DNA of 64,000 bases from Niallia endozanthoxylica (GCF_008710145.1 NZ_VYKL01000037.1:145982-209981); one strand, 5' to 3'. Shown: positions 1 to 7,608, numbered from the stretch's first letter. The notes: generated by a model not told the origin, from the letters alone. Program-made: numbers and translations.

Positions 1-622
1 GTACCTCAGACGTATCTAAATTCCCGCCTTGAGCGGTAAAGCCGGTAATGACAGGAGCATTCAACCCGCGATAACCAAATACAATCCCTGAAAGAAGGTA
101 GGCAAGCAAACCAACAATCGCGATAATGATAGAGATAGACAGAATCAACGCTACATATTTACTCAATAGAATTCTCCATCGTTTGACCGGCCTTGTCAGC
201 AGCAGTTTAATGGAACCCAATGTATGCTCGGAGGAAACGAGATCACTGGCAATTACCATCACAAGCAAGGGAATAAACATCGGTCCTGAGTTTTCAATGA
301 ACATTCTCACAAATGATGGCGCGCCGGGCTCAGTCGGATTAATATCATGGTCAAGATAGTATTGAGATTGTTTCAACGTGATTTGAAGGCGCTCGCGGAG
401 ATCCTCGGACATCCGGCTTGAACTTAGACGGTTGGATATATCAACAATTTGCGCCTGGACCTGTGCTCTCCAGTCGGTCCCGAGCTTTTCCTGCCGCTCC
501 ATCGTTTCCTTATATTGAGCATATGTAAATAACCCAACCAAGACGGCCGTAATCAAAGCGATAACAATCAACCGTTTCCGGGCCATAATCTTCATCATTT
601 CATTATGTACTAACTTAACCAA
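1..622 (-). CDS. ABC-2 type transporter permease, N-terminal part (runs off the window)
   Basis: About 207 residues are readable before the window edge. The protein starts with a short cytoplasmic arm rich in Lys and Arg, then a membrane segment near residues 17-35 (IVIALITAVLVGLF), a long extracytoplasmic loop, and further hydrophobic segments. The stretch LGSIKLLLTRPVKRWRILLS is typical of ABC-2 permeases (Pfam ABC2_membrane family) of the bacitracin-export or lantibiotic-immunity type. The chosen TTG start at 622 overlaps the stop of the upstream ATPase gene and is preceded by AGGCGGTGA, so the two are probably translationally coupled. It should form the membrane half of an exporter with the ATPase at 615-1523. 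The substrate cannot be told from sequence, and the C-terminus is missing. Confidence 0.85.
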   Translation of the reverse strand, partial: MVKLVHNEMMKIMARKRLIVIALITAVLVGLFTYAQYKETMERQEKLGTDWRAQVQAQIVDISNRLSSSRMSEDLRERLQITLKQSQYYLDHDINPTEPGAPSFVRMFIENSGPMFIPLLVMVIASDLVSSEHTLGSIKLLLTRPVKRWRILLSKYVALILSISIIIAIVGLLAYLLSGIVFGYRGLNAPVITGFTAQGGNLDTSEV

Positions 623-1523
623 CGGATTCACCGCCTGTCAGCTGTAAAAATAAATCCTCTAAGACAGGAATTTTACGATTCATTTCTAAAATAGAGACCC
701 CTTCTTCAATTAATACTTTGCTCCATTCACCGGCTTTCAGATCAACAAGGGGAGTGATGATATAATCCTCTTCTACCTCTACATCTGTAAAACGTTCTAG
801 CACTTCCTTTCCCTGCTCTAGAGGCAGGACCCTCCAAGCGAGCTTTTCTTGTTTTGTCAGCAGATTGTCAACCGAATCGATTTGGATGATTTCCCCTTTT
901 TTCATAATGGCGACTCGGTCACATAGAAGCTGGATTTCACTTAACAGATGACTGGAAACTAGTACACTCAATCCTTCATTCTCAGCTAAATTGCGTATAA
1001 ACTGCCGCATTTCACGAATTCCGGCAGGGTCAAGCCCATTTGTTGGTTCATCCAAAATAAGCACCTTTGGCTTGTTTAATAGAGCTTGAGCAATTCCAAG
1101 CCTTTGCCGCATGCCAAGAGAATAGGTTTTTACTTTATCATGAATCCGAGCATCCAGGCCGACAAATCTAATGGTTTCTTCGATTTGTTCTTCAGAAACG
1201 GAAGGGAGCATTCGTGCAAAGTGGAGCAGATTATCCCAGCCGGATAAGTAGGGATATAGCTCTGGATTCTCAACAATACAGCCTAAATACTGCATAGCCT
1301 TTGTAAAATCCTTTCGTACATCAAAGCCGCAGATGGAAATGGATCCTGTGGTTGGCTTGATGAGACCGGTTAGCATACGGATAGTGGTTGTTTTTCCTGC
1401 CCCGTTTGGTCCTAGAAAGCCAAACACCTCTCCTTGATGCAGCTCAAAGTTTAATCCTTTAATAATTTCTTTTCGTCCAATGGTTTTTCGCAGGTTTTTC
1501 ACTGCTAATGTTACGTCAGTCAT
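615..1523 (-). CDS. ABC transporter ATP-binding protein, BcrA/YxlF type
   Basis: A 302-residue ABC ATPase with Walker A GPNGAGKT (38-45), signature YSLGMRQ (134-140), Walker B VLILDEP (154-160) and the H-loop in LVSSHLLSE. After residue about 215 comes the roughly 80-residue C-terminal extension typical of the bacitracin/lantibiotic-resistance and drug-export subfamily. ATG at 1523 follows GGAGATTCACCCTA and overlaps the stop of the upstream SGNH hydrolase by 8 bases. The downstream permease overlaps in the same way, so all three look like one operon. Role: energises an ABC-2 exporter. Peptide antibiotic self-protection or lipid export is possible, but the substrate is not determined. Confidence 0.93.
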   Translation of the reverse strand: MTDVTLAVKNLRKTIGRKEIIKGLNFELHQGEVFGFLGPNGAGKTTTIRMLTGLIKPTTGSISICGFDVRKDFTKAMQYLGCIVENPELYPYLSGWDNLLHFARMLPSVSEEQIEETIRFVGLDARIHDKVKTYSLGMRQRLGIAQALLNKPKVLILDEPTNGLDPAGIREMRQFIRNLAENEGLSVLVSSHLLSEIQLLCDRVAIMKKGEIIQIDSVDNLLTKQEKLAWRVLPLEQGKEVLERFTDVEVEEDYIITPLVDLKAGEWSKVLIEEGVSILEMNRKIPVLEDLFLQLTGGESVG

Positions 1524-2331
1524 TAGGGTGAATCTCCTTTTCCCAGTTAATGAGGGGGGCTAATCTTTCGGAAATTAACTGATAGCCGGCATGGTTTGGA
1601 TGAAATCTATCTGAATATAAATACTCATTAACAGATAGCTGGAACAAGTCAAAGGTTGGAACAAAGACGATTTTTTCAAATTGTCCGGCGGTTAATTCTG
1701 TCGCATGATTCCAGCCTCTAACAACTGTATTGGTAACGTTGCTGTCATCCAAATCAATAAATGGATTATAAAGTCCGAGAATAAAGATGGTTGCTTGTGA
1801 GTTATGCTTACGGATGGTTGTGAAAATTTGCTCTAGGTTGGCTAGAAAGGTCTGCCGCAGCACCTGAATTTTATCCAAATTTAAATCAAACAAAGTTTCT
1901 CCCTGCTGAAAAAGGTCATTTCCGCCAATGGTCATCAGGATGACATCCGCTTCTTCAATCTGACGGCCAATATTCTGCTGACCTAGCTGCTGCAGGAGCT
2001 CTTGCGAAGTTTGACCGTTGATTCCTAGGTTATACACTTGAATATCCCCTGGATTTAATCTCTCTCTCAGTTCCCCGGTGACTAAGCCAACGTAACCCAT
2101 ACCTGAATCATCGCCAGTTCCTCTCGTAAGGGAATCACCAAGTGCAACGACTGTCAGGTCTTTAGCAGCGGTTTGGATTTCATTTTTATTTTCATTCTCG
2201 GTCGGCTCCTTTTCTATGATTTCAGCCTTTCCATTATAGAAGTCCTCTATGGACCAAGCGAATCCAAAAAGCCAAAGCAATGAAAGTAAGGCAGCGATGA
2301 TGGTTATAATTCGGGCTGCGTTTTTTTTCAA
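1516..2331 (-). CDS. Membrane-anchored SGNH/GDSL hydrolase
   Basis: 271 residues. An N-terminal membrane anchor (about residues 8-28) is followed by a linker and an SGNH hydrolase domain. Block I is GDSLTRG with nucleophile Ser67; block II is the Gly of NLGINGQTS (about 103); block III is GGND (136-139); block V has Asp241 and His244 in DRFHPNHAGY. All catalytic positions are present, so an extracellular lipase/esterase of the YpmR type is likely. The start is TTG at 2331 with GGAGATGATGAACC upstream. It is first in a tightly overlapping unit with the ABC ATPase and permease, which suggests a shared envelope-lipid or antimicrobial-resistance role (inference). Confidence 0.88.
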   Translation of the reverse strand: MKKNAARIITIIAALLSLLWLFGFAWSIEDFYNGKAEIIEKEPTENENKNEIQTAAKDLTVVALGDSLTRGTGDDSGMGYVGLVTGELRERLNPGDIQVYNLGINGQTSQELLQQLGQQNIGRQIEEADVILMTIGGNDLFQQGETLFDLNLDKIQVLRQTFLANLEQIFTTIRKHNSQATIFILGLYNPFIDLDDSNVTNTVVRGWNHATELTAGQFEKIVFVPTFDLFQLSVNEYLYSDRFHPNHAGYQLISERLAPLINWEKEIHPND

Positions 2332-2545
2332 GGTTCATCATCTCCTGTGAAAGTAATTAATAGAAAAATGCAGATTGACATATTAACATTCATTCAATCT
2401 CAATTATTTCTATTGTTAGGACACTTTAGACCATTTTTTTAAATATAAGGATAAGTAATGGCAGGAGATCATTTGTGAGAAATAGGAGAACAATCGTAAA
2501 GTAAACAAGGTTGAGCTGAATTCTTCATTTAAAATACAAAATAAT

Positions 2546-2599
2546 AGAGACTGCCAAGTCATAGGTAACTAATGCATGTTACCTGACATGGCAGTCTCT
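2546..2599 (-). terminator. Terminator hairpin after the siderophore-binding lipoprotein gene
   Basis: AGAGACTGCCAAGTCA.. pairs with ..TGACATGGCAGTCTCT in a stem of more than 20 bp with few mismatches. On the minus strand it lies just after the stop of the gene at 2639-3607, and an A-rich plus strand (T-rich minus strand) follows. The rest of the 2332-2638 gap holds no gene I can support. Confidence 0.8.
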
Positions 2600-2638
2600 T
2601 AAAAAAGGGGGGGATAAACAGTAGTTAAAAATTATTTA

Positions 2639-3607
2639 TTATTTTAGAAAAGTATTTTCGATATCATCTAACATTAAGTTTGCAGCTTTTACACCGCCGG
2701 CAGTATTCCAAATGACATCGTCCACTTTGTGAACTTCACCTTTTTTAGCCACTTCTAGGTTTTTAAATAACGGATCATTCAGCCATTCTTTTTCAAGATT
2801 AGAAGCTGCGTTGTCCCCAGTTTCATACGTAAAGTAGAAGAGGATATCGCCATCCATTAGCGGCATTTGTTCTTTTGTAGCTCCTTTAATGGCAAACTCA
2901 TCGACATTTTGGCTATCAGGTCTTGCAAATCCAAGTTGTTCTAGAATGACACCTGAGAACGAGTCCTTTTGATAAATACGTACATCTCCAGCCATAAAGC
3001 GGACCATGGATACCTTCTGATTCAATTTGTCACCCAGTTTTTCTTTTAAGTCGGCAATACGGGCTTCATAAGCGTCAATAACTTCTTTTCCTTTGTCTTC
3101 TTTATTAAGGGCTTTAGCATAAAGTTCAAAGTTTAATTTCCAATTTCCTCGTAAGTCCTCAGCAAAAACGGTTGGGGCAATGGCGCTTAACTGCTCGTAA
3201 ATCGCTTCTTGGCGCATTTTATTTCCAATAATTAAGTCAGGCTGAAGAGCAGCAATTGCCTCTACATTGACTTCGCTTTCTAATCCAACGACTTCAACAT
3301 CCTTCATATCATCTGCAATATGTTTATACCAAGGATCGCCTGTCCATGATTGAACAGCACCAACAGGTGTTACACCTAGTTCAAGCAGGGCCTCAGTACC
3401 TTCATTTGTTAAAATAACAACTTTTTCAGGTGTTTTTTCAATGGTTGTTGAGCCCATTGCATGTTCTACTGTATAGCTGGTGTCTTCTGTTTTTGGGCTT
3501 TCTTCTTTCTTTTCAGCACTGTTTTTCTCCTCGTTACCGCCGCAGGCAGCTAGGATGAAGATCAACATGATTGAAAGAAAAGATAGAATAGTGCGGATTG
3601 ACTTCAT
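2639..3607 (-). CDS. Iron-siderophore ABC transporter substrate-binding lipoprotein (YfiY-like)
   Basis: 322 residues with a lipoprotein signal ending in LAAC (Cys22), an acidic/Lys-rich linker, then a Fe/B12 periplasmic binding fold (Pfam Peripla_BP_2). Recognisable stretches are EKVVILTNEGTEALLELG, VNVEAIAALQPDLIIG and VDDVIWNTAGG near the C-terminus. Membrane-anchored outside the cell, it would capture a ferric (probably hydroxamate or mixed citrate-hydroxamate) siderophore and hand it to the permease pair at 6604-8660 and ATPase at 8718-9539. In B. subtilis yfiY and yfiZ-yfhA are neighbours; here the iron-storage genes sit between them. A consensus promoter and a Fur operator lie directly upstream, so iron repression is likely. 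The exact siderophore is unknown. Confidence 0.92.
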   Translation of the reverse strand: MKSIRTILSFLSIMLIFILAACGGNEEKNSAEKKEESPKTEDTSYTVEHAMGSTTIEKTPEKVVILTNEGTEALLELGVTPVGAVQSWTGDPWYKHIADDMKDVEVVGLESEVNVEAIAALQPDLIIGNKMRQEAIYEQLSAIAPTVFAEDLRGNWKLNFELYAKALNKEDKGKEVIDAYEARIADLKEKLGDKLNQKVSMVRFMAGDVRIYQKDSFSGVILEQLGFARPDSQNVDEFAIKGATKEQMPLMDGDILFYFTYETGDNAASNLEKEWLNDPLFKNLEVAKKGEVHKVDDVIWNTAGGVKAANLMLDDIENTFLK

Positions 3608-3632
3608 TTTCTGTTCCTCCTGTGATTGCTAA

Positions 3633-3647
3633 TGATAATCATTTTCA
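3633..3647. promoter_or_regulatory. Fur operator 1
   Basis: TGATAATCATTTTCA fits the 7-1-7 Fur box (TGATAAT-N-ATTATCA) with two right-arm mismatches. It lies just downstream of the predicted start point of the binding-protein gene, a position where a bound repressor would block transcription. Confidence 0.8.
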
Positions 3648-3664
3648 ATTTGAATTATATGAAT

Positions 3665-3693
3665 ATTGTAAAAGCAAAAAAGTTGGATGTCAA
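3665..3693 (-). promoter_or_regulatory. Sigma-A promoter of the siderophore-binding protein gene
   Basis: Read on the minus strand: TTGACA, a 17-base spacer, then TACAAT. It sits between Fur operators 1 and 2 and points at the ATG at 3607. Confidence 0.75.
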
Positions 3694-3701
3694 CACTTAA
3701 T

Positions 3702-3716
3702 TGAAAATGATTATCA
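3702..3716. promoter_or_regulatory. Fur operator 2, upstream of the encapsulin genes
   Basis: TGAAAATGATTATCA fits the 7-1-7 Fur box with one or two mismatches. Together with flanking bases it nearly duplicates the operator in front of the permease genes (6511-6525). In that promoter a TTGACA lies just after the box. Here the matching position holds TTGAAT (3723-3728) with a weak TTTATT 18 bases on, so it may control a plus-strand promoter for the cargo and shell genes. Confidence 0.75.
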
Positions 3717-3839
3717 AAATCATTGAATAATAGATTACAAACAAAATTTATTTAGATTTTCTATATAGTGTAATAGGTTTAATTCCCTCAAAAAGTGGGT
3801 ATAAATGGAACAATAAATAGCTAAAAGGGAGGGGAATGT

Positions 3840-4430
3840 GTGGAAACAACCTTTACGGATATGGATTCCATTTTTAATCGAACTAAAAATGCTTTAGTAG
3901 ACTTCATGGAGATTCTTACACCAATCATTGAAAATGCAAAAGATGACCATGAACGTCTCTTTTGGCATCACATTTATGAAGAGGAAGAACATCGTTCGGA
4001 CCGTTTAGATATTCTAATGCCAAAGGTTCAAGATGGCACTGCTCTTTCCGGGAATCAGCTTGAGCTTGTTCATCTCTTACAGGATATCAGCATTGAAAAA
4101 TTCGGCTTACATAATTTTTTAGAGCATTTAGATTTATTTCTTTTTCAATTTAAAGGAACGGAATATGAAGAGAAAATTCAAGCATTAAGAGACTTTACCT
4201 ATGAGGATTATCAACAAATGAAAGTCATTATGGATAAGCTGAATCAAGAATTTCAGGTTAGTGCCGAATTTAAAACATCCATTCCAACCGATGAAAAGAA
4301 GGAGAATGGCTCAAACGTAAAAATTGAGGCGTATTCAAATGAACATTCACATGAGCATGTACATGCGGCAGCTCCAGTAAAACAAAGCTATAAGAAAAAA
4401 TTAACGGTAGGCAGTTTAAAACAGCAATAG
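3840..4430 (+). CDS. IMEF-type ferritin-like encapsulin cargo protein
   Basis: 196 residues starting at GTG 3840 behind GGGAGGGG. The body is helical and acidic, with an HHIYEEEEHRSDR stretch (43-55) that supplies clustered Glu/His metal ligands, followed by further helices. A His-rich linker (EHSHEHVH, 169-175) leads to the C-terminal KKLTVGSLKQQ, a classic encapsulin-loading signal (LTVGSL core). This architecture and the shell gene 37 bases downstream identify the Iron-Mineralizing Encapsulin-associated Firmicute (IMEF) cargo described for Bacillaceae. Expected role: ferroxidase that oxidises Fe(II) and nucleates mineral inside the shell. Neighbouring siderophore genes and a Fur operator agree with an iron role. 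Assignment rests on motif, context and length, not on a database search. Confidence 0.88.
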   Translation: METTFTDMDSIFNRTKNALVDFMEILTPIIENAKDDHERLFWHHIYEEEEHRSDRLDILMPKVQDGTALSGNQLELVHLLQDISIEKFGLHNFLEHLDLFLFQFKGTEYEEKIQALRDFTYEDYQQMKVIMDKLNQEFQVSAEFKTSIPTDEKKENGSNVKIEAYSNEHSHEHVHAAAPVKQSYKKKLTVGSLKQQ

Positions 4431-4467
4431 CAATAGGATAAATGGGAAATAGGAGAAGTGATTTTAT

Positions 4468-5316
4468 ATGGATAAATCGATTCAATTTTCGGAGTCCTCT
4501 TTAACAAGAGAGGAATGGCAGGATCTTGATCAAACCGTATTTGAAAGTGTAAGAAAGCAGTTAGTCGGAAGAAAAGTGATTGATATTTATGGACCTCTAG
4601 GGGAGGGTGTTCAATCCGTAACAAATGATATTTATGAAACACCTGAACGGGGATCGCTTAGTTTTCACGGTGAGGACTTAGGTCTTTCGGTACCTTCAAG
4701 GAGGGTTACTCTTACAGTCCCTTTATTATATAAGGATTTTATCTTATATTGGCGGGATATTCAGCAGGCAAAAACGCTTGGCAGCCCAATTGATTTTTCA
4801 GCAGCAGCCAATGCGGCACAGCAATGCGCATTATTAGAGGATGACCTGATTTTTAATGGGTCAAAGGAATTTGATATCCAAGGAATTATGAATGTAAAAG
4901 GGAAGTTATCTCATATTCGCAGCGATTGGATGGAATCAGGCAATGCCTTTAGTGATGTTGTGGAAGCAAGAAATAAACTGCTGAGAATGGGCCATACTGG
5001 TCCGTATGCCCTCGTGCTGTCTCCTGAACTGTATGCACTCGTCCACCGCGTACATCAAGGAACGCATGTACTAGAGATTGAACATATCCGTGAATTAATG
5101 CCGGCAGGGGTGTTCCAATCTCCAATGATAAAGAGTGGTACAGGAGTTGTACTTGACGCAGGAAAACAAAATGTTGATTTGGCAGTAGCAAGTGATTTTG
5201 ATACGGTATTTTTAGACCAGGATAATATGAATTATTATTTCAGGGTATACGAAACCATTGTTCCGCGAATTAAGCGGCCAAGTGCGATTTGTACTTTAGA
5301 GGATTTCTCAGAATGA
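4468..5316 (+). CDS. Encapsulin shell protein (family 1, HK97 fold)
   Basis: 282 residues, ATG at 4468 with AGGAG upstream. The N-terminal SSLTREEWQDLDQTVFESVR and the following VGRKVIDIYGPLGEGVQSV are hallmark family-1 encapsulin sequences. VEARNKLLRMGHTGPYALVLSPELYALVHRV and the C-terminal ICTLEDF lie in the expected A- and P-domain regions. The length is nearer to the large (T=4) iron-storing encapsulins of Bacillaceae than to roughly 265-residue T=1 shells, so a large compartment is inferred. It self-assembles in the cytosol and would package the cargo at 3840-4430 and the ferredoxin at 6018-6398, both of which carry KKLT(V/I)GSLK signals. A long hairpin terminator follows. Confidence 0.95.
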   Translation: MDKSIQFSESSLTREEWQDLDQTVFESVRKQLVGRKVIDIYGPLGEGVQSVTNDIYETPERGSLSFHGEDLGLSVPSRRVTLTVPLLYKDFILYWRDIQQAKTLGSPIDFSAAANAAQQCALLEDDLIFNGSKEFDIQGIMNVKGKLSHIRSDWMESGNAFSDVVEARNKLLRMGHTGPYALVLSPELYALVHRVHQGTHVLEIEHIRELMPAGVFQSPMIKSGTGVVLDAGKQNVDLAVASDFDTVFLDQDNMNYYFRVYETIVPRIKRPSAICTLEDFSE

Positions 5317-5331
5317 TTTCCAGCTAAAAAC

Positions 5332-5406
5332 AAAAGGGATGTCCCATAAAGCATCCTGCATCACAACATACCGTGATACTTGATCCTTTATAGGACAACC
5401 CTTTAT
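5332..5406. terminator. Long hairpin between the encapsulin gene and the converging unknown gene
   Basis: AAAGGGATGTCCCATAAAG.. pairs with ..CTTTATAGGACAACCCTTT with three mismatches over about 23 bp, followed by ATTTTTAC on the plus strand. It lies between two convergent genes and can serve both directions. Confidence 0.75.
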
Positions 5407-5414
5407 TTTTACTA

Positions 5415-5879
5415 TTAGGCAATCGAATACACCTTGTTTTTGGGATAGATATGACTGATATTTAGTTCTTTTTTGGCAACAGTCAAACCGATATCCTCAA
5501 TAATCATTTTTGCCTCTTCTAAGAAAATTTTATTGAGGCTGTCTTTGTTAATATCTAATAATCTTTTTAAGTATTTAATTTTGGTTTTTGTTTTCGTTGA
5601 TTTATAAGCTTGATTGTTTAATTCACAGATTCTTTTATACTCTGGTTCTTGGAGCAGGCCAAGTTCAGTAATATTGACAATGATGTTCTCGGAATCCTCT
5701 GTGACAAAACCAATTGAATAGATAGAAGAACCAAGTAAATCAATATGTGTAATGACGGTATTCTTATATACTTCACCAGTACGGAGACGAAGAGTCTTCG
5801 CTTCAATGACACCGCCAATTTTCCGTTCGTTAACTAATAATTTATGAATATCTTTTAAACCATTAATTTGATAGACCAT
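5415..5879 (-). CDS. Unrecognised 154-residue protein in the encapsulin locus
   Basis: I do not recognise this family. The start is ATG at 5879 with AAAGGAGATGATACT upstream; an upstream in-frame extension lacks such a site. No signal peptide or membrane segment is visible. Residues 1-80 look beta-rich (KIGGVIEAKTLRLRTGEVYKN, THIDLLGSSIYSIGFV); residues 90-154 are Lys-rich and helical, ending in NISHIYPKNKVYSIA. There are few Cys and no obvious catalytic motif or encapsulin-loading tail. It has a near-consensus promoter (TTGACC-18-TATAAT) with a Fur operator on its -10 region, shared with the divergent ferredoxin gene. Iron-regulated expression is therefore likely, and it may be an accessory to the compartment (inference). 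Confidence 0.8.
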   Translation of the reverse strand: MVYQINGLKDIHKLLVNERKIGGVIEAKTLRLRTGEVYKNTVITHIDLLGSSIYSIGFVTEDSENIIVNITELGLLQEPEYKRICELNNQAYKSTKTKTKIKYLKRLLDINKDSLNKIFLEEAKMIIEDIGLTVAKKELNISHIYPKNKVYSIA

Positions 5880-5919
5880 AGTATCATCTCCTTTTTTTAT
5901 TGGGAAGGAAGCGTGCTTA

Positions 5920-5970
5920 TTGAGAACAATTTTCATTATCATTATACAAAGGAAACTAGCATTTGGTCAA
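5920..5970. promoter_or_regulatory. Divergent overlapping promoters sharing one Fur operator
   Basis: Minus strand: TTGACC (5965-5970), 18 bases, TATAAT (5941-5946), aimed at the unknown gene. Plus strand: TTGAGA (5920-5925), 16-17 bases, TTATACA (5942-5948), aimed at the ferredoxin gene. Between and over both -10 elements, 5928-5946 reads on the minus strand ATAATGATAATGAAAAT, matching the first half of the 19-bp Fur consensus. One bound Fur dimer could silence both genes. Confidence 0.72.
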
Positions 5971-6017
5971 TAGAATAATTGCCCAACAATTTTCAAAATT
6001 GAAAGGGGATACAAAGT

Positions 6018-6398
6018 ATGAAAAAACTTACAATTGGTTCCTTGAAATATGGCAGTGTGAAAAGTACTGTTTTGGTTAATTCTCCTGTCATTATGGAAAA
6101 ACCAAGGGATAACAATCCAACAACTATAGCGACTGAAACAAATAAAGTGGTGGATATTAGTCAAAATGGGTATAACTTTAAAGTGGAGGTAATAAAAGGG
6201 CAATCTCTTTTAGACGCAGCGCTTGAGCAAAATATGCCTTTGAATTATAGCTGTAAAAAGGGAACCTGTGGTAAATGTAAGGTGAGCGTAATCAATGGGG
6301 AGCAGTATCTTCAACCAGTTAACAATCTTGAAGAAAAGAAATTACATCTTTCCATTAAAAACGGGCACCGGCTTGCCTGCCAAGCAATTGTCAAATGA
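6018..6398 (+). CDS. [2Fe-2S] ferredoxin with an N-terminal encapsulin-loading peptide
   Basis: 126 residues, ATG at 6018 with GAAAGGGGATACAAAGT upstream. Residues 2-10 read KKLTIGSLK, almost the same as the C-terminal loading peptide of the IMEF cargo protein, but at the N-terminus. A polar linker (about 11-50) leads to a plant-type ferredoxin domain with Cys79, Cys84, Cys87 and Cys121 (C-x4-C-x2-C-x33-C). Expected role: carries electrons into or out of the compartment, either to reduce stored Fe(III) for release or as partner of the ferroxidase. Published IMEF operons are reported to include a ferredoxin, so its presence here completes the set. It follows a Fur-operator promoter and ends at a terminator hairpin. 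Confidence 0.92.
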   Translation: MKKLTIGSLKYGSVKSTVLVNSPVIMEKPRDNNPTTIATETNKVVDISQNGYNFKVEVIKGQSLLDAALEQNMPLNYSCKKGTCGKCKVSVINGEQYLQPVNNLEEKKLHLSIKNGHRLACQAIVK

Positions 6399-6434
6399 TG
6401 ATTATTATGTTTAAAAATTTATACATATTACCGT

Positions 6435-6475
6435 AAATGGATGTTTCTCAAATCTGAGGTACATCCATTTTTTTA
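6435..6475 (+). terminator. Rho-independent terminator of the ferredoxin gene
   Basis: AAATGGATGT (6435-6444) pairs with ACATCCATTT (6461-6470), followed by a T run. Confidence 0.85.
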
Positions 6476-6510
6476 TTTCTATATTTCTAAAATAAATATA
6501 CAAGACTAAT

Positions 6511-6561
6511 TGAAAATGATTATCAAAGTCATTGACAGAATCATAGTTTTTCAAATAGACT
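6511..6561 (+). promoter_or_regulatory. Fur operator and promoter of the siderophore permease genes
   Basis: Fur box TGAAAATGATTATCA at 6511-6525, then TTGACA (6532-6537), an 18-base spacer and TAGACT (6556-6561). The box abuts the -35 element, so repression by iron-loaded Fur is expected. Its sequence context nearly duplicates operator 2 at 3702-3716. Confidence 0.75.
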
Positions 6562-6603
6562 AAATTTACGAATTAATATATCAAACTTGAAAGGTTTATA
6601 GAT

Positions 6604-7608
6604 ATGCTTTTAAAGACAAATGGACAGAAGGCAGCAGGTCTCATTATTGCGGTTATTTTATTATTGTTACTCATGTGTGCCAGTATTGTATATGGCTATA
6701 CAGATACAACCTGGAAAATGGCGTGGGATGCTTTTCAAAGTAATAACGGATCAAATGAACATCTTGTGATTACAACTGTTCGATTACCTAGAGCATTAAT
6801 TGCTGCAGCGGTGGGCGGCAGTCTAGCTATCGCTGGGGTACTATTGCAAACACTAACAAAAAATCCCCTTGCCTCGCCTGAAATTTTTGGGATAAACTCT
6901 GGAGCTGGTTTTGCTGTTGTGATTGGGGTGACTTTGTTCTCAATCGGAAATTTGCAAGCCTTTGCATGGGCCGCGTTTTTAGGGGCAACGATAGCGGTTG
7001 TTGGAATTTACTCAATCGGATCAATTGGCAGAGAGGGTCTGACGCCATTAAAGCTCACATTGGCGGGAGCTGCATTGACGGCGATGTTTTCTTCCTTTAC
7101 ACAGGGGTTTCTTGTCTTAAATGAAGCAGCATTAGAGCAGGTTTTGTTTTGGTTAGCAGGATCTGTTCAGGGAAGGAAGCTAGAGATATTAACGGCATTA
7201 TTCCCGTATTTATTGGTTGGATGGCTTGGATCTCTTCTGCTTGCTTCGAAATTGAATATTTTGGCAATGGGTGATGATGTTGCGAAAGGATTAGGACTTA
7301 ATACATTTTTAATAAAAATTGCCGCAGCTGTGATGGTCATTCTATTGTCAGGCGGTTCGGTTGCCATTGCCGGACCGATTGCGTTCGTTGGAATTGTTAC
7401 GCCTCATTTGACTCGTGCCATCGTAGGGATTGATCATCGCTGGATTATTCCATTCTCGGCTCTGCTTGGCGGCATGCTCTTACTTATGGCAGATATTCTG
7501 GCTCGTTATGTGATTATGCCGGAAGAAGTTCCTGTTGGTGTAATGACTGCTATTATTGGAACGCCATTCTTTATCTATATTGCAAGAAGGGGGTTTCATT
7601 CAAAATGA
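6604..7608 (+). CDS. Iron-siderophore ABC transporter permease (YfiZ-like)
   Basis: 334 residues of the FecCD/BtuC permease family: about nine or ten membrane helices, the early FecCD signature LPRALIAAAVGGSLAIAG followed by QTLTKNPLASPE, and the ATPase-coupling loop near VGIVTPHLTRAIVG in the second half. ATG at 6604 follows GAAAGG. It overlaps the next permease gene by four bases (ATGA), a sign of coupled translation into a heterodimer. With the second permease, the lipoprotein at 2639-3607 and the ATPase at 8718-9539 it would import a ferric siderophore through the cytoplasmic membrane. Confidence 0.93.
   Translation: MLLKTNGQKAAGLIIAVILLLLLMCASIVYGYTDTTWKMAWDAFQSNNGSNEHLVITTVRLPRALIAAAVGGSLAIAGVLLQTLTKNPLASPEIFGINSGAGFAVVIGVTLFSIGNLQAFAWAAFLGATIAVVGIYSIGSIGREGLTPLKLTLAGAALTAMFSSFTQGFLVLNEAALEQVLFWLAGSVQGRKLEILTALFPYLLVGWLGSLLLASKLNILAMGDDVAKGLGLNTFLIKIAAAVMVILLSGGSVAIAGPIAFVGIVTPHLTRAIVGIDHRWIIPFSALLGGMLLLMADILARYVIMPEEVPVGVMTAIIGTPFFIYIARRGFHSK

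Noticed and set aside
126..359. Plus-strand open frame at the left edge
   Set aside because: It is antisense to a clear ABC-2 permease gene and has no recognisable protein features.
3840..5316. Encapsulin and cargo as prophage capsid remnants
   Set aside because: The HK97-like fold could mislead, but no portal, protease or other phage gene is present, and the cargo peptide, ferredoxin and Fur boxes point to a storage compartment.
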